A stretch of 64,000 nucleotides of DNA from Ehretia macrophylla (Eukaryota; Streptophyta; Magnoliopsida; Boraginales; Ehretiaceae). A program made the position numbers and the translations under genes. Shown piece by piece: positions 12,701 through 22,195 of this stretch. Numbering within the stretch: the first letter of the stretch is position 1; each line of letters begins with the position of its first letter. The notes under the pieces are model-generated. The model was not told the DNA's origin, ran no database searches, and saw only the letters and a list, made by a program, of their open reading frames with translations. Location of the stretch: the NCBI GenBank assembly GCA_037974665.1, contig CM075764.1, positions 117,986,325 to 118,050,324 on the forward strand, written 5' to 3'.

Positions 12701-13645
12701 GCAGGTCCCAGTAAAGATCGGGTCCAAGAACTGAAGGCACAGTTGGCTGGGGAGTTTGATATGAAGGATTTGGGACCAGCAAACAAGATTTTAGGGATGC
12801 AAATTCACCGAGACAGAAAAGGCAGGAAGGTATGGATTTCTCAGAAGAATTACTTGAAGAAAATCTTGCGGCGCTTCAATATGCAAGATTGTAAGGAAAT
12901 CTCGACCCCGCTTCCTGTCAATTACAAATTATCCTCAAGTATGTGCCCTAGCACTGAAGCGGAGAGGATAGAAATGTCTCGAGTACCGTATGCATCAGCA
13001 GTGGGAAGTCTCATGTTCGCTATGATATGTACGAGACCAGATATTGCTCAAGCAGTTGGTACGGTCAGTCGGTTCATGGCGAATCCTGGTAGAGAGCATT
13101 GGAATGTTGTTAAGAGGATCCTAAGATACATCAAAGGGACCTCGGATGTTGCATTATGTTTTGAAGGATCAGAATTTATTGTCAAGGGTTTTGTTGATTC
13201 TGATTTTGCAGGTGATACCGATAAACGGAAGTCTACTACAGGCTATGTGTTTACAGTTGCAGGCGGCGTGGTAAGCTGGATATCTAAATTACAGACTGTT
13301 GTGGCCCTATCTACAACAGAGGCTGAATATATGGCAGCTACACAAGCTTGTAAAGAAGCAATCTGGATTAAACGGTTAATGGAGGAGCTCGGGCACAAAC
13401 AAGAGAAAATTCCCTTGTTTTGTGACAGTCAGAGTGCCTTGCACATTGCAAGGAATCCAGCATTTCATTCCAGGACGAAACACATAGGTGTTCAATATCA
13501 CTTTGTTCGAGAAGTAGTGGAGGAAGGGAGTGTGGATATGCAGAAGATTCACACCAACGAGAACCTAGCAGATGTCATGACAAAGCCAATCAACGTTGAC
13601 AAGTTTGTTTGGAGTAGATCCTCATTTGGCCTAGCAAAGACGTAA
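9737..13645 (+). CDS. Gag-pol polyprotein of nested Copia
   Basis: One open frame of 1302 residues with no break. Gag begins MAAKFEIEKFNG and ends with zinc knuckle CYNCGKKGHFKKDC (about residues 231-244). Protease has MDSGATWHMT (about 289). Integrase has the His/Cys finger (WHRRLGHM ... CEHC), then core Asp in HSDVWE, Asp in LRTDNGGEY and Glu in QNGVAERM. RT has QLDVKTAFLHG and YVDDMLVAG, so both catalytic Asp motifs are intact. RNase H has GFVDSDFAGD, STTEAEYMAA, CDSQSALH and a C-terminal TKHIGVQYHFVRE. Length is typical of plant Copia. The ATG at 9737 is chosen because it directly precedes the conserved Gag start and follows the leader. Confidence 0.97.
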   Translation: MAAKFEIEKFNGRNFSLWKLKMKAILRKENCLAAIGDRPAEVTDDKWKEMDDNAMANLHLALADSVLSSVEEKKSAKEIWDALTKLYEVKSLHNKIFLKRRLYTLRMSESTSVTDHINTLNTLFSQLTAIGHKIAELERAEILLQSIPDSYDQLIISYTNNVLSDFVIFDDVAAAVLEEESRRKSKEDRIESSQQAEALSMVRGRSTERGSSGSNNQGRSKSKSRKNIKCYNCGKKGHFKKDCWSNKKNPEVTNSQGCVATAPDDGDILYSEAATVSKGRKELTDAWIMDSGATWHMTSRREWFHNYEPVSGGSVYMGNDHALEIAGIGTVKIKMYDGTIRTIQGVRHVKGLKKNLLSIGQLDDLGCKTHIEDGIMKVVKGALVVIKAEKIGVNLYMLLGDTLQEADVSVASAGQEESTIMWHRRLGHMTERGLKILAERNLLPGLKTVNLPFCEHCVTSKQHRLKFGRSTTRSKHILDLIHSDVWESPVLSLGGAKYFVSFIDDYSRRLWVYPIKNKSDVFPIFKTFKALVELESGKRIKCLRTDNGGEYTDGSFLAFCKQEGIQRQFTVAHTPQQNGVAERMNRTLLERMRAMLETASLAKSFWAEAARTACYVINRSPSTAIGLKTPMEMWTGKPADYSTLHVFGCPAYVMYGSQERTKLDPKSRKCVFLGNADGVKGYRLWDSTAHKVVISRDVIFAEDKLQSEDDSNTSKETTTIQIEDKSEQGDASSEAAPEHEEQEPDDAEVIEVRRSLRQTTRPTWHSDFVMASNAAYCLLTEDGEPSTFHEAIKSPDVALWMTAMQEEIEALHKNKTWELVPLPPGRKAIGNKWVYKIKRDGNDQVERYRARLVVKGYAQKEGIDFNEIFSPVVRLTTIRVVLAMCAVLDLHLEQLDVKTAFLHGELEEEIYMLQPEGFVEKEKENLVCRLTKSLYGLKQAPRCWYKRFDSFVISLGYNRLNSDHCTYYKRFGDNDFIILLLYVDDMLVAGPSKDRVQELKAQLAGEFDMKDLGPANKILGMQIHRDRKGRKVWISQKNYLKKILRRFNMQDCKEISTPLPVNYKLSSSMCPSTEAERIEMSRVPYASAVGSLMFAMICTRPDIAQAVGTVSRFMANPGREHWNVVKRILRYIKGTSDVALCFEGSEFIVKGFVDSDFAGDTDKRKSTTGYVFTVAGGVVSWISKLQTVVALSTTEAEYMAATQACKEAIWIKRLMEELGHKQEKIPLFCDSQSALHIARNPAFHSRTKHIGVQYHFVREVVEEGSVDMQKIHTNENLADVMTKPINVDKFVWSRSSFGLAKT

Positions 13646-13700
13646 GCAACATGGAATTGACAAGTATGGAGAGATTTGAAGATCATCCAATATGACTTTA

Positions 13701-13710
13701 AGTGGGAGAA
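13701..13710 (+). other. Polypurine tract of nested Copia
   Basis: AGTGGGAGAA directly before the 3' LTR, the expected plus-strand primer of an LTR element. Confidence 0.85.
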
Positions 13711-14259
13711 TGTGAGCCATCAAAGACTTTTAATGAGGTAAAGTCACATTTGGTAGCTTTACATTTTTGGTGAGTCAAAAGAAAACAAAAGGCAATGGGA
13801 AAGGAAGATTTATGCATCAAAGTTTGGTGCAAAATTAGGCACATAAAAATCCTTTTCACACTACTATTTTGCTTTGATTTTGGGTATGGAATGAGCCTAT
13901 AAATAGAAGCTCATTCCTTACCATTTAGTATCATCCAAGCAAAGCAAATTAGAGAGAAAACATAAGCTTTCTCTTGAGTAGTTTTCTTCCTCTTTTGTTG
14001 TTCTATATTTATGAGTGAGAGTTAGTTTCTCCTATTATTTGAGAGAGTGATATTGTTCTCTCCTTATATTAGAGAGAAGGTTATTGTAAAATACTCCACA
14101 TCATAGTGAAATCCTCCATTACTTGCCCGTGGTTTTTCCCTCGATTTGTTTGAGGGTTTTCCACGTAAATCTTGTGTCTCTACTTTCTCTGTTCTCATTC
14201 ATATTTTAGCTGCGTGATACTGCTTATCCCCAACCATTCCGCTGCGCCGATACCCAACA
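13711..14259 (+). repeat. 3' LTR of nested Copia
   Basis: 549 bp, same ends as 8959-9507, followed by CTAAG target duplication at 14260-14264. Confidence 0.97.
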
Positions 14260-14388
14260 CTAAGTGTCCGCTTTATTTCCACACTGGATCAGTTGGCTGA
14301 TATTATGACCAAAGGGTTATCCATCTCACGTTTTCGCTCTCTCCGGTCCAAACTCACCGTTCACAGTTCGGCTTCGCTTGAGGGGGCA
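14260..14388 (+). pseudogene. Distal RNase H end of outer Copia
   Basis: This is the continuation of the RNase H frame cut at 8958. Ignoring the nested insert, the reading resumes through LDQLADIMTKGLS, the standard Copia C-terminal motif, and stops at a TGA overlapping the 3' LTR start. A GAGGGGG purine tract (14380-14386) precedes the 3' LTR and is the likely polypurine tract. Confidence 0.85.
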
Positions 14389-14572
14389 TGATAACAGATA
14401 ATTTAAGATCAGTTTCGTTTTTGAATTTATGCTGTTGTATTTTGAAATCTGTTCATTGTAATCTATTTTGCTTAACTTGCTCACGTTTGGTTTATCATCA
14501 GATATTTTGTACTATAAATATTTGTGTTGTAATACTTTAATATTAATATACAGAAAACCTTTTCTTCCTTCA
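14389..14572 (+). repeat. 3' LTR of outer Copia
   Basis: 184 bp, one visible mismatch to 4226-4409, followed by GTTAC (14573-14577). Its final TCA reads TGA on the minus strand and terminates the DC1 frame. Confidence 0.95.
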
Positions 14573-16130
14573 GTTACGAACACATTGAAGAAAAAGGGAA
14601 AATTTGCAATCTTCACATTCGAAGAGCATATGATCATAAAATTCTTCAGAACAATGGTTACAATCTTTTCTTACCCTGAACCGTTGAATAAACTTGAGAG
14701 AGTGTGGGTGGGAGCTCACTTTAAGTATGCCTCCAAACTTGACTCTTTCAAATTCTTTGAGTCTTGGAACACAATTGGGGTGGAAGGAGTTATCGCATTC
14801 AGAACAATGATAAAGCCAATGCTTGGGATGTATTTCGTATTCGCATATAGCACACATGAATATCTCGGGATGGTCTTTATACGGCGGAAACCTCAGTAGA
14901 AGTGGATGTGGATCAAATCTATGCCTAATCTCCCCAGGGAGCATTGCACATCTTTCGTGCAAATACAATTCGCAAGACTCACAACTAAGGCCAGCAGTAC
15001 GCCATATTATCGGACCACAAGCATTGCAATCTTTTTCAAGATCTTTGGATTCAAAGAGGGGATGACCATGACTTTTGTGCTCAATGATAATGGGCTTAGC
15101 AGCACACTTCACGTCAAGGTAGAAATAGTCGCATATTTCGCACTTGAAGAAGAATCCATTGGAAAACGCTCTGCATTTATCGCAACGAAAAGTGTGATAG
15201 AACTTCTGGTGGCAACCAAGGGTGAGAGCGTGCGGGTGACTGGGATGTTGCAGTTTGTTTGGTAATTTGGCACAAGATAGATGGAGAAAGTAACTACACT
15301 CCACACAAGAATAATAATAATAAGGATGATGATCAGCAGATGAAATAGGCTCAACGCAACAGTTGCATAATATTTCCTCATCTTCTTCTACGTCATCGGG
15401 CAACTCATGGAAAAGAATCAACGGGTGCTGCTCATTGCCGAAGTGCCTGATTTGTGGTTGAATATGAGCGAGGCTATTCTTTCTAAGCAAGAAACGTCCA
15501 ATAAGCTCTTTAGATATGTCAATCGCCGGTAAGTGTAAAAATCATCGTAAAGCAGAACCTTTAGAAGTTTCTTTTCAAAATTTGCATCGTCAAACAAATC
15601 ATCGTCGTCTCTGGTAGCATGAAAATTATAATATATATTGTCAGAATACTGCAGGACAGATAGAATCAACAGAAATTCAAAAATAAAAATAAAAAAGAGG
15701 CAAATATCAAAAGAGGGATGTGGAGGGAAGAAGTAAGGATATCTTACGAGTCATCTTCAATCTGATGGGGCTCAGTTGTCATACATCCAAGGTGAACAAA
15801 ATGTCTACACGGGCCACAGTAATAATCCCAATACTGGTCGAGTATTAACTGGCGGCAAATATCACATTTGTACACAAAATCGTCGGCATCGGATGGAAAA
15901 CCGTAGGAAAGGGTGAGATCACAATCGTGAGCCTTGCATTTGTTGGTTTCCGGCAACAGCGCGCAACTCCTGTGGATCACAAAAGGACAGGAAGAACATG
16001 TGTAGAAATGATCTTTCTTTTCCAATCCACAAGCATCGGAAAGGAACAAGGCTTCCCTTGGTTGAAGTATGAGTGAATGTTGTTGGTGACCTTTATGCCT
16101 AATTAGATTGCGGTCCTCCTCGGAGGCACA
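14570..16130 (-). pseudogene. DC1-domain (C1-like zinc-binding) protein gene, probably disrupted
   Basis: Minus-strand exon blocks encode repeated Cys/His C1-like modules of the plant DC1 family, whose members are linked to hormone and stress signalling. The first block (about 16130-15748) has HSLILQPREA and CSSCPFVIHRSC. A 99-bp intron with GTAAGA donor and CTGCAG acceptor spans 15747-15649. The main block (15535-14570) has about five modules, for example HEQHPL-type CNCC...YSCVECSYFLH, HGHPLF...CNACG, HPHSLKF...CNHC. The frame after this splice meets a stop, and the acidic reading (15648-15500) and the module-bearing reading use different frames, so at least one indel or a missed intron is implied. 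No convincing Met start is seen. The 3' end was cut by the Copia insertion, whose LTR provides the stop. Confidence 0.7.
15649..15747 (-). other. Probable intron of the DC1 gene
   Basis: Minus-strand donor GTAAGA follows a DC1 block ending IEDD, and acceptor CCTGCAG has a T-rich tract upstream. Length 99 bp suits plants. Joining at these sites does not restore a continuous frame, so this is either correct and the gene is damaged, or the exon structure differs. Confidence 0.5.
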
Positions 16131-17285
16131 TATTATGTATTCTTGTCACTCTTGTCTCACGCTCAAGAAAAGTTGTTCCCCTACAACTTTCCCTAGGTTC
16201 TAGTCCATCACTAAAATAAGAAATGCCTTAGCTTTAGTTAAATTAAAGAATAGTTAAATAAAATGGTTGTATAGTGATATGCAAAATTTTAAATTTGAAG
16301 CACTGTTAAAAGAATAGATTAATGAAACAGGATCTAAATAATGATGCGGCCTGATATACATATTTTAAGTCATGTGAAACACTAATTCATTTAATTAATA
16401 TGTAATGACAAGACAATTTATCATTTTAGTATTGTCAGGAATTTTAGAAAACTGAACCCGTTAACTAGTATAGGAAAAGTTGAGATTTTCAACTATATAG
16501 ATTTTATTGATAAAACACAAAAACAAGAAACTATATAGATTTCACTCAATTTCAATTTAGCTAAACCTTATCTGACTCCAAAATTTTCCTCCACTAGAGA
16601 AGGGATCTACAACTTCTTATGGGGAAAGTTTGTCCTTTCAACTACTCAAACTTCACTCAACTTCGAATTTAGCTGTCCTTGTAAACTTCCATTGCATATA
16701 AATCCCTGACACATTGTTTCAATTGCAAATTTATAGCGGACAGAAAGAAGGAGAGGGTTTAGAAAATCTCTTTCCTTGCTTGGATTATATTTTAAGAGGA
16801 AGGGGAGGATATGAAGAGTTTAAACAATCCTTCCACATTCTTTAGATGGAAGGATTATTTTGGTGTTTTGGAAAAAGAAAAAGTTAGCATGTTAAAAGTC
16901 TTTTTATCCTTATCTATCCCCATGGTTATAGATAGAAAAATAGTTTATAAGTGATTTTTCATTTAAAATTATCATTTCTTTTTAAATACTTCTCCAATCC
17001 AAACAAACAATCATAAAATCATTTCAAGTCTTTTTTTCTTATTATTATCATTATATTTTTAATCCAAATAAAAAAAAAATTCTTTTTTTCCCTTTGTTTT
17101 TTCCCCTCTACCTCACTTAATTTCCTTTCCTTTCCCTTGTGCATTTTAAACAGGGGTAAAGGTGAAACTTCTTCTTGAGAGTGGAATCTAGGATCTCTAT
17201 CTAAAAAATTAGTCTTCCTAATGAACTATGCTAATATCATAAGACAACAACCACTATGCCACATATCAATGAATGAACATTTCTC
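16131..17285. other. Non-coding region
   Basis: AT-rich sequence with poly-A/T tracts near 17065-17095. It would hold the upstream region of the minus-strand DC1 gene, but I see no clear TATA box or first exon. Confidence 0.55.
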
Positions 17286-18115
17286 TCATAACAAAACAAT
17301 GCTTGTTATGTTTCTTGTGTTGCGCAAGACCGGTACTAGGCCATGTTGTGTCTGATTAATCCGAAGAATGGGCAAGACCGGTACTTTGTTAGTTTTATTT
17401 ATGTTCATAATGATGCATCTGATAGAAAGGAGTTGTGGAATTCTCTTAGAAGTTGGAGATTGTTGGTTGTGGATTCTCCCTGGATTATTTATGGTGACTT
17501 CAATGAGATCTTGAAAGTGGAGGACCGTCTTCGCTGCACTAATATCACTCAAGGGATGACTGACTTTCAGAGTTGTGTTGAGGATCTTGAGTTGGTTGAA
17601 CCAAGAAGTTCTGGGTCTTTTTTTACTTGGTCGAACAAAAGTTTTGGTGACGGGCTGAGGGCTAGTAAGATTGACAGAGTACTCACCAACGAAGCCTGGG
17701 TCTCTGAAGTATACTCTGTCTAATGTGTTGATTGACCTTCCTGGGGTCTCTGACCACTCCCCTCTTCGTATTGTCATGGATGAGTCGGTTCTCCCTAAGC
17801 CAAAGCCGTTCAAATTCTTTAATGTGTGGACAGAACATCCTGATTTCTTGATATTGTGAGGATTTGGGATCGTCATATTGTTGGTTCTCCCATGTTCATT
17901 CTTGTTCAAAAATAGAAGGCTCTTAAAAGAGAACATAAGGATTTCAATAGAAAGTACTTTTGGGACCTTTCGCCCAAGATTGAAGCTATTAGACTCAGAC
18001 TTGAGGATGTTGAAAGGAGGATGTGTGATCCTAATTGCCTAGATCATGTGATTCAGGAAGAGAAAAGACTGGTTTCGTTGCTTGATTTTAACATCAAAGT
18101 CGAGGCTTTATTGGC
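17286..18115 (+). pseudogene. LINE endonuclease (APE-type) remnant and linker
   Basis: Motifs WIIYGDFNEI, SGSFFTWSN and KIDRVLTN are characteristic of the second half of plant L1 apurinic-like endonucleases, and DHSPL follows in another frame. The frame breaks at about 17715 and again near 17860-17912 (stop in VQK followed by TAG). The linker leading to RT continues in shifted frames. Confidence 0.8.
17324..17385 (+). repeat. 14-bp direct repeat flanking a 34-bp insert in the LINE
   Basis: GCAAGACCGGTACT occurs at 17324-17337 and 17372-17385. Removing one copy plus the 34 bp between restores a smooth endonuclease reading (CVAQ into DRYFVSFIY). This looks like a filler insertion with target duplication from break repair. 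Confidence 0.75.
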
Positions 18116-20460
18116 TTGATAAAGGGGATGCTAATACAGCTTTTTTTTCACAAGACTATTAAGGGTCGCATCTCTCGTAACAACATTGTCCGTATCATGG
18201 ATTCTAATGGTTCTTGGACTGAGAATGAGCAAGAGACCCGTGATGTTATTGTCAGGTATTATAAGGACTTGTTGGGTAGTGATAGTACTTTGACTGGGAC
18301 TTATTCTGTGCACGACATTTCTAAAATTCTTGAAAAATCCATTTCTAATGAAGATGCTAAGCAATTGACAACTCAGATTACAGATGATGAAATTAAAGAT
18401 ACATTCTTCTCTCTCTGTAGCAACAAAAGTCCGGGTCCAGATGGTTTTACACCTCACTTTTATAAGAAAGCATGGTGTATTATGGGAAATGATGTGGTGC
18501 TTGCAATTAGGTCCTTTTTCAAGTCCAGTAGACTCCTAGGAGAAGTTAATGCTACCTCCATTTCTCTTGTGCCTAAGTCTGATTGTCCTTCCATAATGCA
18601 AGATTATAGACCTATCTCGTGCTGCAATTCTATTTACAAATGTATCTCCAAAATTTTGGCAAATCGGATTAAGTCTACTCTTCCTCAAATCATTTCTAGG
18701 AATCAAAATGCCTTTGTTCCAGGAAGACAGATGTCAGATAATATCTTATTGTGCCAAGAGCTAGTGAAAGGTTACAACAGGAAACATATTATTCCTTGTT
18801 GCCTCATAAAAATGGATTTGCAGAAAGCCTATGATTCTGTTCCTTGGGGTTTCATTTTGAAAACATGGCTGCTCTGAACTATCCATCTAGATTCATTCAA
18901 TGGGTCCAGGCGTGTATTTCTACACCCAGATTCTCTGTTTCTATTAATGGTTCATTGGAGGGATACTTTGAGGGTAGAAGGGGTATCAGGCAGGAGGACC
19001 CGTTATCGCCTTATCTGTTTACATTAGCCATGGAAGTTTTGTCCCAATTGTTGAACAAAGTTGCTCAATGGAGTATTTTTTCCTTTCATCCAAGGTGTTC
19101 CAAAACCAAACTCAATCACTTGATCTTTGCGGATGATGTTATGATTTTCTCAAAAGCCACCCTCAACTCGGTCTCAGCTATTAAATGTGCTCTTGACATT
19201 TTTTGTAAGCTTTCAGGTTTACAAGTCAATGGTGAGAAGAGTTCTATGTATTGTGGAGGATGCAGTGATACTCTTGTGGAGCAATTGCTTGGGATCGTGA
19301 ACTTTGATTCGGGTATTCTTCCTTTTCGGTATCTTGGTTTTCCTCTTTTTGCTGGAAGAATTTCTATTAATTCTCATAATGATCTTGTGAGCAAGATAAC
19401 TAGTCGTATTGATCATTGGGCAAACAAATGGTCATCTTTTTCGGGCCGTTTGGTGTTGATCAAGTTGGTGCTTACTAACATTCAATCTTTTTGGGCTAGT
19501 CTCTTTTTGATCCCAAAGAGTATCATTAAACTTGTGGAGAGTAAATGTTCCTCTTTCTTGTGGAAATGTAAGGATAGTAATAGAATGGGAGCTAAAGTGG
19601 CCTGGTCGGATGTTCGCAAACCATATACTGGTGGTGTTTTGGGTTTCCAGAGTCTTTTTAAGCTTCACACTGCAGCTATGTTCAAATATATCTGGAATAT
19701 CATTACTAATAAAGACTATTTAGGGCCAATGGGTGGACAAAAATCTACTCAAATGACATTCCATTTGGGTGGCAAAGGTTTCGAATAATTCATCTTGGCA
19801 TGGAAAAAGCTTATGCAGTTAAGGGATGAAGTTCGTGAGCTTGTGACTTGCAAGATTGGTAATGGAAAATCTGTCTTTTTCTGGCATGACTCTTGGCATC
19901 CGTTTGGGTGTTTATCGAGGTACTTCAACATTGTCCATCAGAATTATATTGGACAGAGTTGGATGACAAAAATGTCTAGTTTCATTTCGGGTAGTAGTTG
20001 GAGTTGGAATGTGGGTGACCATAGATTGGAGGAAGTCTTCAACAATCTTAACTTTATACCTCAACCGCATAATGAATACATTTTTTGTTTGCAGCCTGGT
20101 TCTAACGGTACGTTCTGTATGTCTTCTGCTTGGGATATTAGTACAAGTAAGAATCCTGTTGTGCTTTGGTTTTTCCTTGTTTGGGATAAGTTTCGTATTC
20201 AAAAACATTGCTTTATCCTCTGGCTTCCATTATGGATCGTCTCCCTATCAAATGGAGAATGCTTTCATGGGGTTTAAACGTGAATAGATTGTGTAAGTTT
20301 TGTGGCCTGGTTTTGGAGGACAGGGATTACCTATCTTTTAAATGTGGTTTGTGTGCTAGAATCTGGAAAAAAGGATTGAAAATGTGCTTTATTGACATAC
20401 AGATATCTGGTTGGAATAATATATGGAGTAGTAGCTACTGCCAGGGAAAGAGTCTTTAAG
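18116..20460 (+). pseudogene. LINE reverse transcriptase and C-terminal region remnant
   Basis: RT motifs are NKSPGPDGF, ISLVPKSD, DYRPISCCNSIYK, NAFVPGRQ, KMDLQKAYDSV, a motif reading RQEDPLSPYLF (normally Q-G-D), and LIFADDVMIF with the catalytic Asp pair intact. Thumb-like LSGLQVN and FRYLGFPL follow. Frame changes occur near 18860 and 19790. The last part (19795-20460) matches the Cys/His zf-RVT style region (GNGKSVFFWHD, LCKFCG). Not translatable as one protein. Confidence 0.85.
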
Positions 20461-20747
20461 CTGCACTTACTAGACTTTTTGTTGGATCTATTGTCTATAA
20501 TGCTTGGATTGCGAGAAACAATAGATTACATGATAAGAAAGTGCGTTCGGATGAATAAGTTTTTGCCATGAGTGTGGATATTGTTAGGCAAAAAATTCGT
20601 CTTCACCGTAAGTTTAGGAACAATGATCTAACTAGAAAAATCTATAAAGAGTGGAATATTGAATTTTTGCTTGAATAGGGCTTTGAAGTTTGATTGTACT
20701 TGTTGATGTTTTGTTGAGCTGAAATGAGAATCATTTGCTTACTTAGC

Positions 20748-20755
20748 AAAAAAAA
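20748..20755 (+). other. A-tail of the LINE
   Basis: Eight A residues terminate the LINE homology, consistent with the 3' end of an L1 transcript copy. Confidence 0.6.
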
Positions 20756-20826
20756 CTATATCATGCCATGTGTAAATCTATTAATATTTTTATGATAATA
20801 TTAAATTAAATTAAATTATAAACACG

Positions 20827-22142
20827 TCTTGATTTATGAAATTAAATTATATCATAAACTTGTATTTTATGTATATTAGAACTCTATCTTACTTTATTTA
20901 AACTCTTTTATCTCTATCTCTTTACTTTGTACATGTTCAAAGAGTCAGATAAATAAAATAGCATTAGTGTGATTTTTTATTCTTATCATTGTTATTGTGT
21001 TTCCACTACAAGAACAAACTATTTTTAGGGATTGTTCGTCGCCAATTCGTCTCTAAATTGGCGATGAAAATAAGATGTAAATTTTGTTGCCAAGCATTGT
21101 GACAATTTGGAGACGGAATGAAGATGACATAAGTAAGTCGTCTCAAAACCGTCTCCAATTGGCAACTATTTGGAGATGATATTATAATCCGTCTTCAAAA
21201 GTATCCAGTTGACGACTACTTAAAAACGACATATTCAAACCGTCTCCAATTGGTGACTACTTGGAGACAACATAAACCTTCTCTAGTTGGCAACTACTTG
21301 GGGATAACTTATTCATGTCGTTTCTAAACGGTCACCACTTGGTGACATCGTGGAGATAACATAGATAAGTCGTCTCCAAAGAAGATGAATTGGCGACTAT
21401 ATAGCTATATGCATTATTGGGTGCTTAAAGCTACAGTTAATAATATATCATGATTAAATCTCTCTATCATTGTCACTCGTCTAACAATTTCTCTTTTTGC
21501 AACTCTTACTAATATGATATTCTAATTGGACAAAAACATATTTATATTGTTGTTATGATACCTGTTAAAAGAATAGCAATACTAAGAATACTAAATGATA
21601 ATACATTAAAGAAAAATAAATATTTTTCTAAATGGACCAGTTGAAATGCAATGGTAATTTTACCATGAAATTTATGAGTAGTTTAAAATTGAAGGTTGTT
21701 TGAAGAGATGCTCAAAATTGAAATTAGTGCTTGAAAATTTTATATCCCGTAATTGTTTTAGGACTTTACTCATATAATATAATTATTAGTTTTGTCGGAC
21801 AAGCTAAGAATGACGAAGATTTACATTCTTGTAATTATTGTATTTATTTTAAATAAGGATGTCCGCTTGCACCAAAATAACCAAACATATCCATAGAAAA
21901 CTTACTATCACATTTTTTAAGTTGTGAATGCACAGTAATGCTCGAATGAGAAACGATTAGGAAAAAAATTGTAACTCATATAAATTCAAGTAATCTCATT
22001 TTATTTATCTCACTCCTTGAATACGTGTAAAAACGAAGAACAACTACATATAGAGATAAAAAAAGTTTAAATAAAAGTAAGATAGAGTTCTAAGATACAT
22101 AGAATACAAACTTAAGATATAATATAATTTAATAAATCAAGA
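20827..22142. repeat. Inverted-repeat structure with arms of about 135-150 bp
   Basis: 20827-20961 and the reverse complement of 21994-22142 share long blocks such as TCTTGATTTAT, TAGAACTCTATCTTAC and GATAAATAAAAT. Overall similarity is roughly 80 percent by eye, with a short insertion in the right arm. The arms enclose about 1 kb including a CACTA-like end. Either a decayed TIR transposon or an inverted duplication; I found no target duplication. Confidence 0.65.
21004..21410 (+). mobile_element. CACTA-transposon terminus with subterminal repeats (fragment)
   Basis: Begins CACTACAAGAACAAACT, the CACTA-type terminal inverted repeat. It is followed by several diverged units containing GTCTCCAATTGGCGACTA in both orientations, typical of CACTA subterminal repeats. 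No opposing GTAGTG end was seen downstream, so this is one end only. One block (21151-21210) resembles 33475-33530 in the large CACTA element, so the two are related. Confidence 0.65.
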
Positions 22143-22195
22143 TTTTAATTCAAAGATGCTTAAGTGAAGTCCAATATAATGAAAAGTTACACGTT

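Larger units (their letters stand above)
8959..14259 (+). mobile_element. Nested, structurally intact Copia (Tnt1/Tto-like)
   Basis: 5301 bp with 549-bp LTRs starting TGTGAGCCATC and ending ATACCCAACA. Perfect target duplication CTAAG at 8954-8958 and 14260-14264. It has a tRNA-Met-like primer site, a repeat-bearing leader, one continuous 1302-codon gag-pol frame and a polypurine tract. I count three mismatches between the LTRs (near 9018, 9467 and 9476 of the 5' copy), about 0.5 percent, so it is young. All expected motifs are present, so it could be autonomous. Similarity of the Gag and RT to the tobacco Tnt1/Tto type is from memory of the family. Confidence 0.97.
4226..14572 (+). mobile_element. 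Outer Copia LTR retrotransposon, defective, hosting a nested Copia
   Basis: The element is bounded by 184-bp direct LTRs starting TGATAACAG and ending TTCCTTCA, with a perfect 5-bp target duplication GTTAC at 4221-4225 and 14573-14577. Domain order is gag with zinc knuckle, protease, integrase, reverse transcriptase, RNase H, which defines Ty1/copia. Without the nested element (5301 bp plus one 5-bp duplication) it is about 5.04 kb, normal for a compact Copia. It carries at least two frameshifts and three in-frame stops, and the first RT catalytic Asp is replaced by Val. LTRs differ at only one position I could find (TTTGG versus TTTCG), so insertion appears recent although the coding region is dead. 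Confidence 0.95.
17286..20755 (+). mobile_element. 5'-truncated L1-type LINE (non-LTR retrotransposon)
   Basis: Plus-strand fragments in order give the C-terminal part of the APE endonuclease, a central linker, reverse transcriptase, and an RVT-type Cys/His C-terminal region, ending in a short A-tail at 20748-20755. The ORF1 and the N-terminal endonuclease are missing, which is the usual result of incomplete target-primed reverse transcription. Multiple frameshifts and stops make it inactive. I could not find a convincing target-site duplication, so the left edge (about 17286) is approximate. Confidence 0.85.

Noticed and set aside
17100..17300. Target duplication for the LINE
   Set aside because: Only short partial matches (ATGCCA, ATATCAT) to sequence after the A-tail; not convincing.
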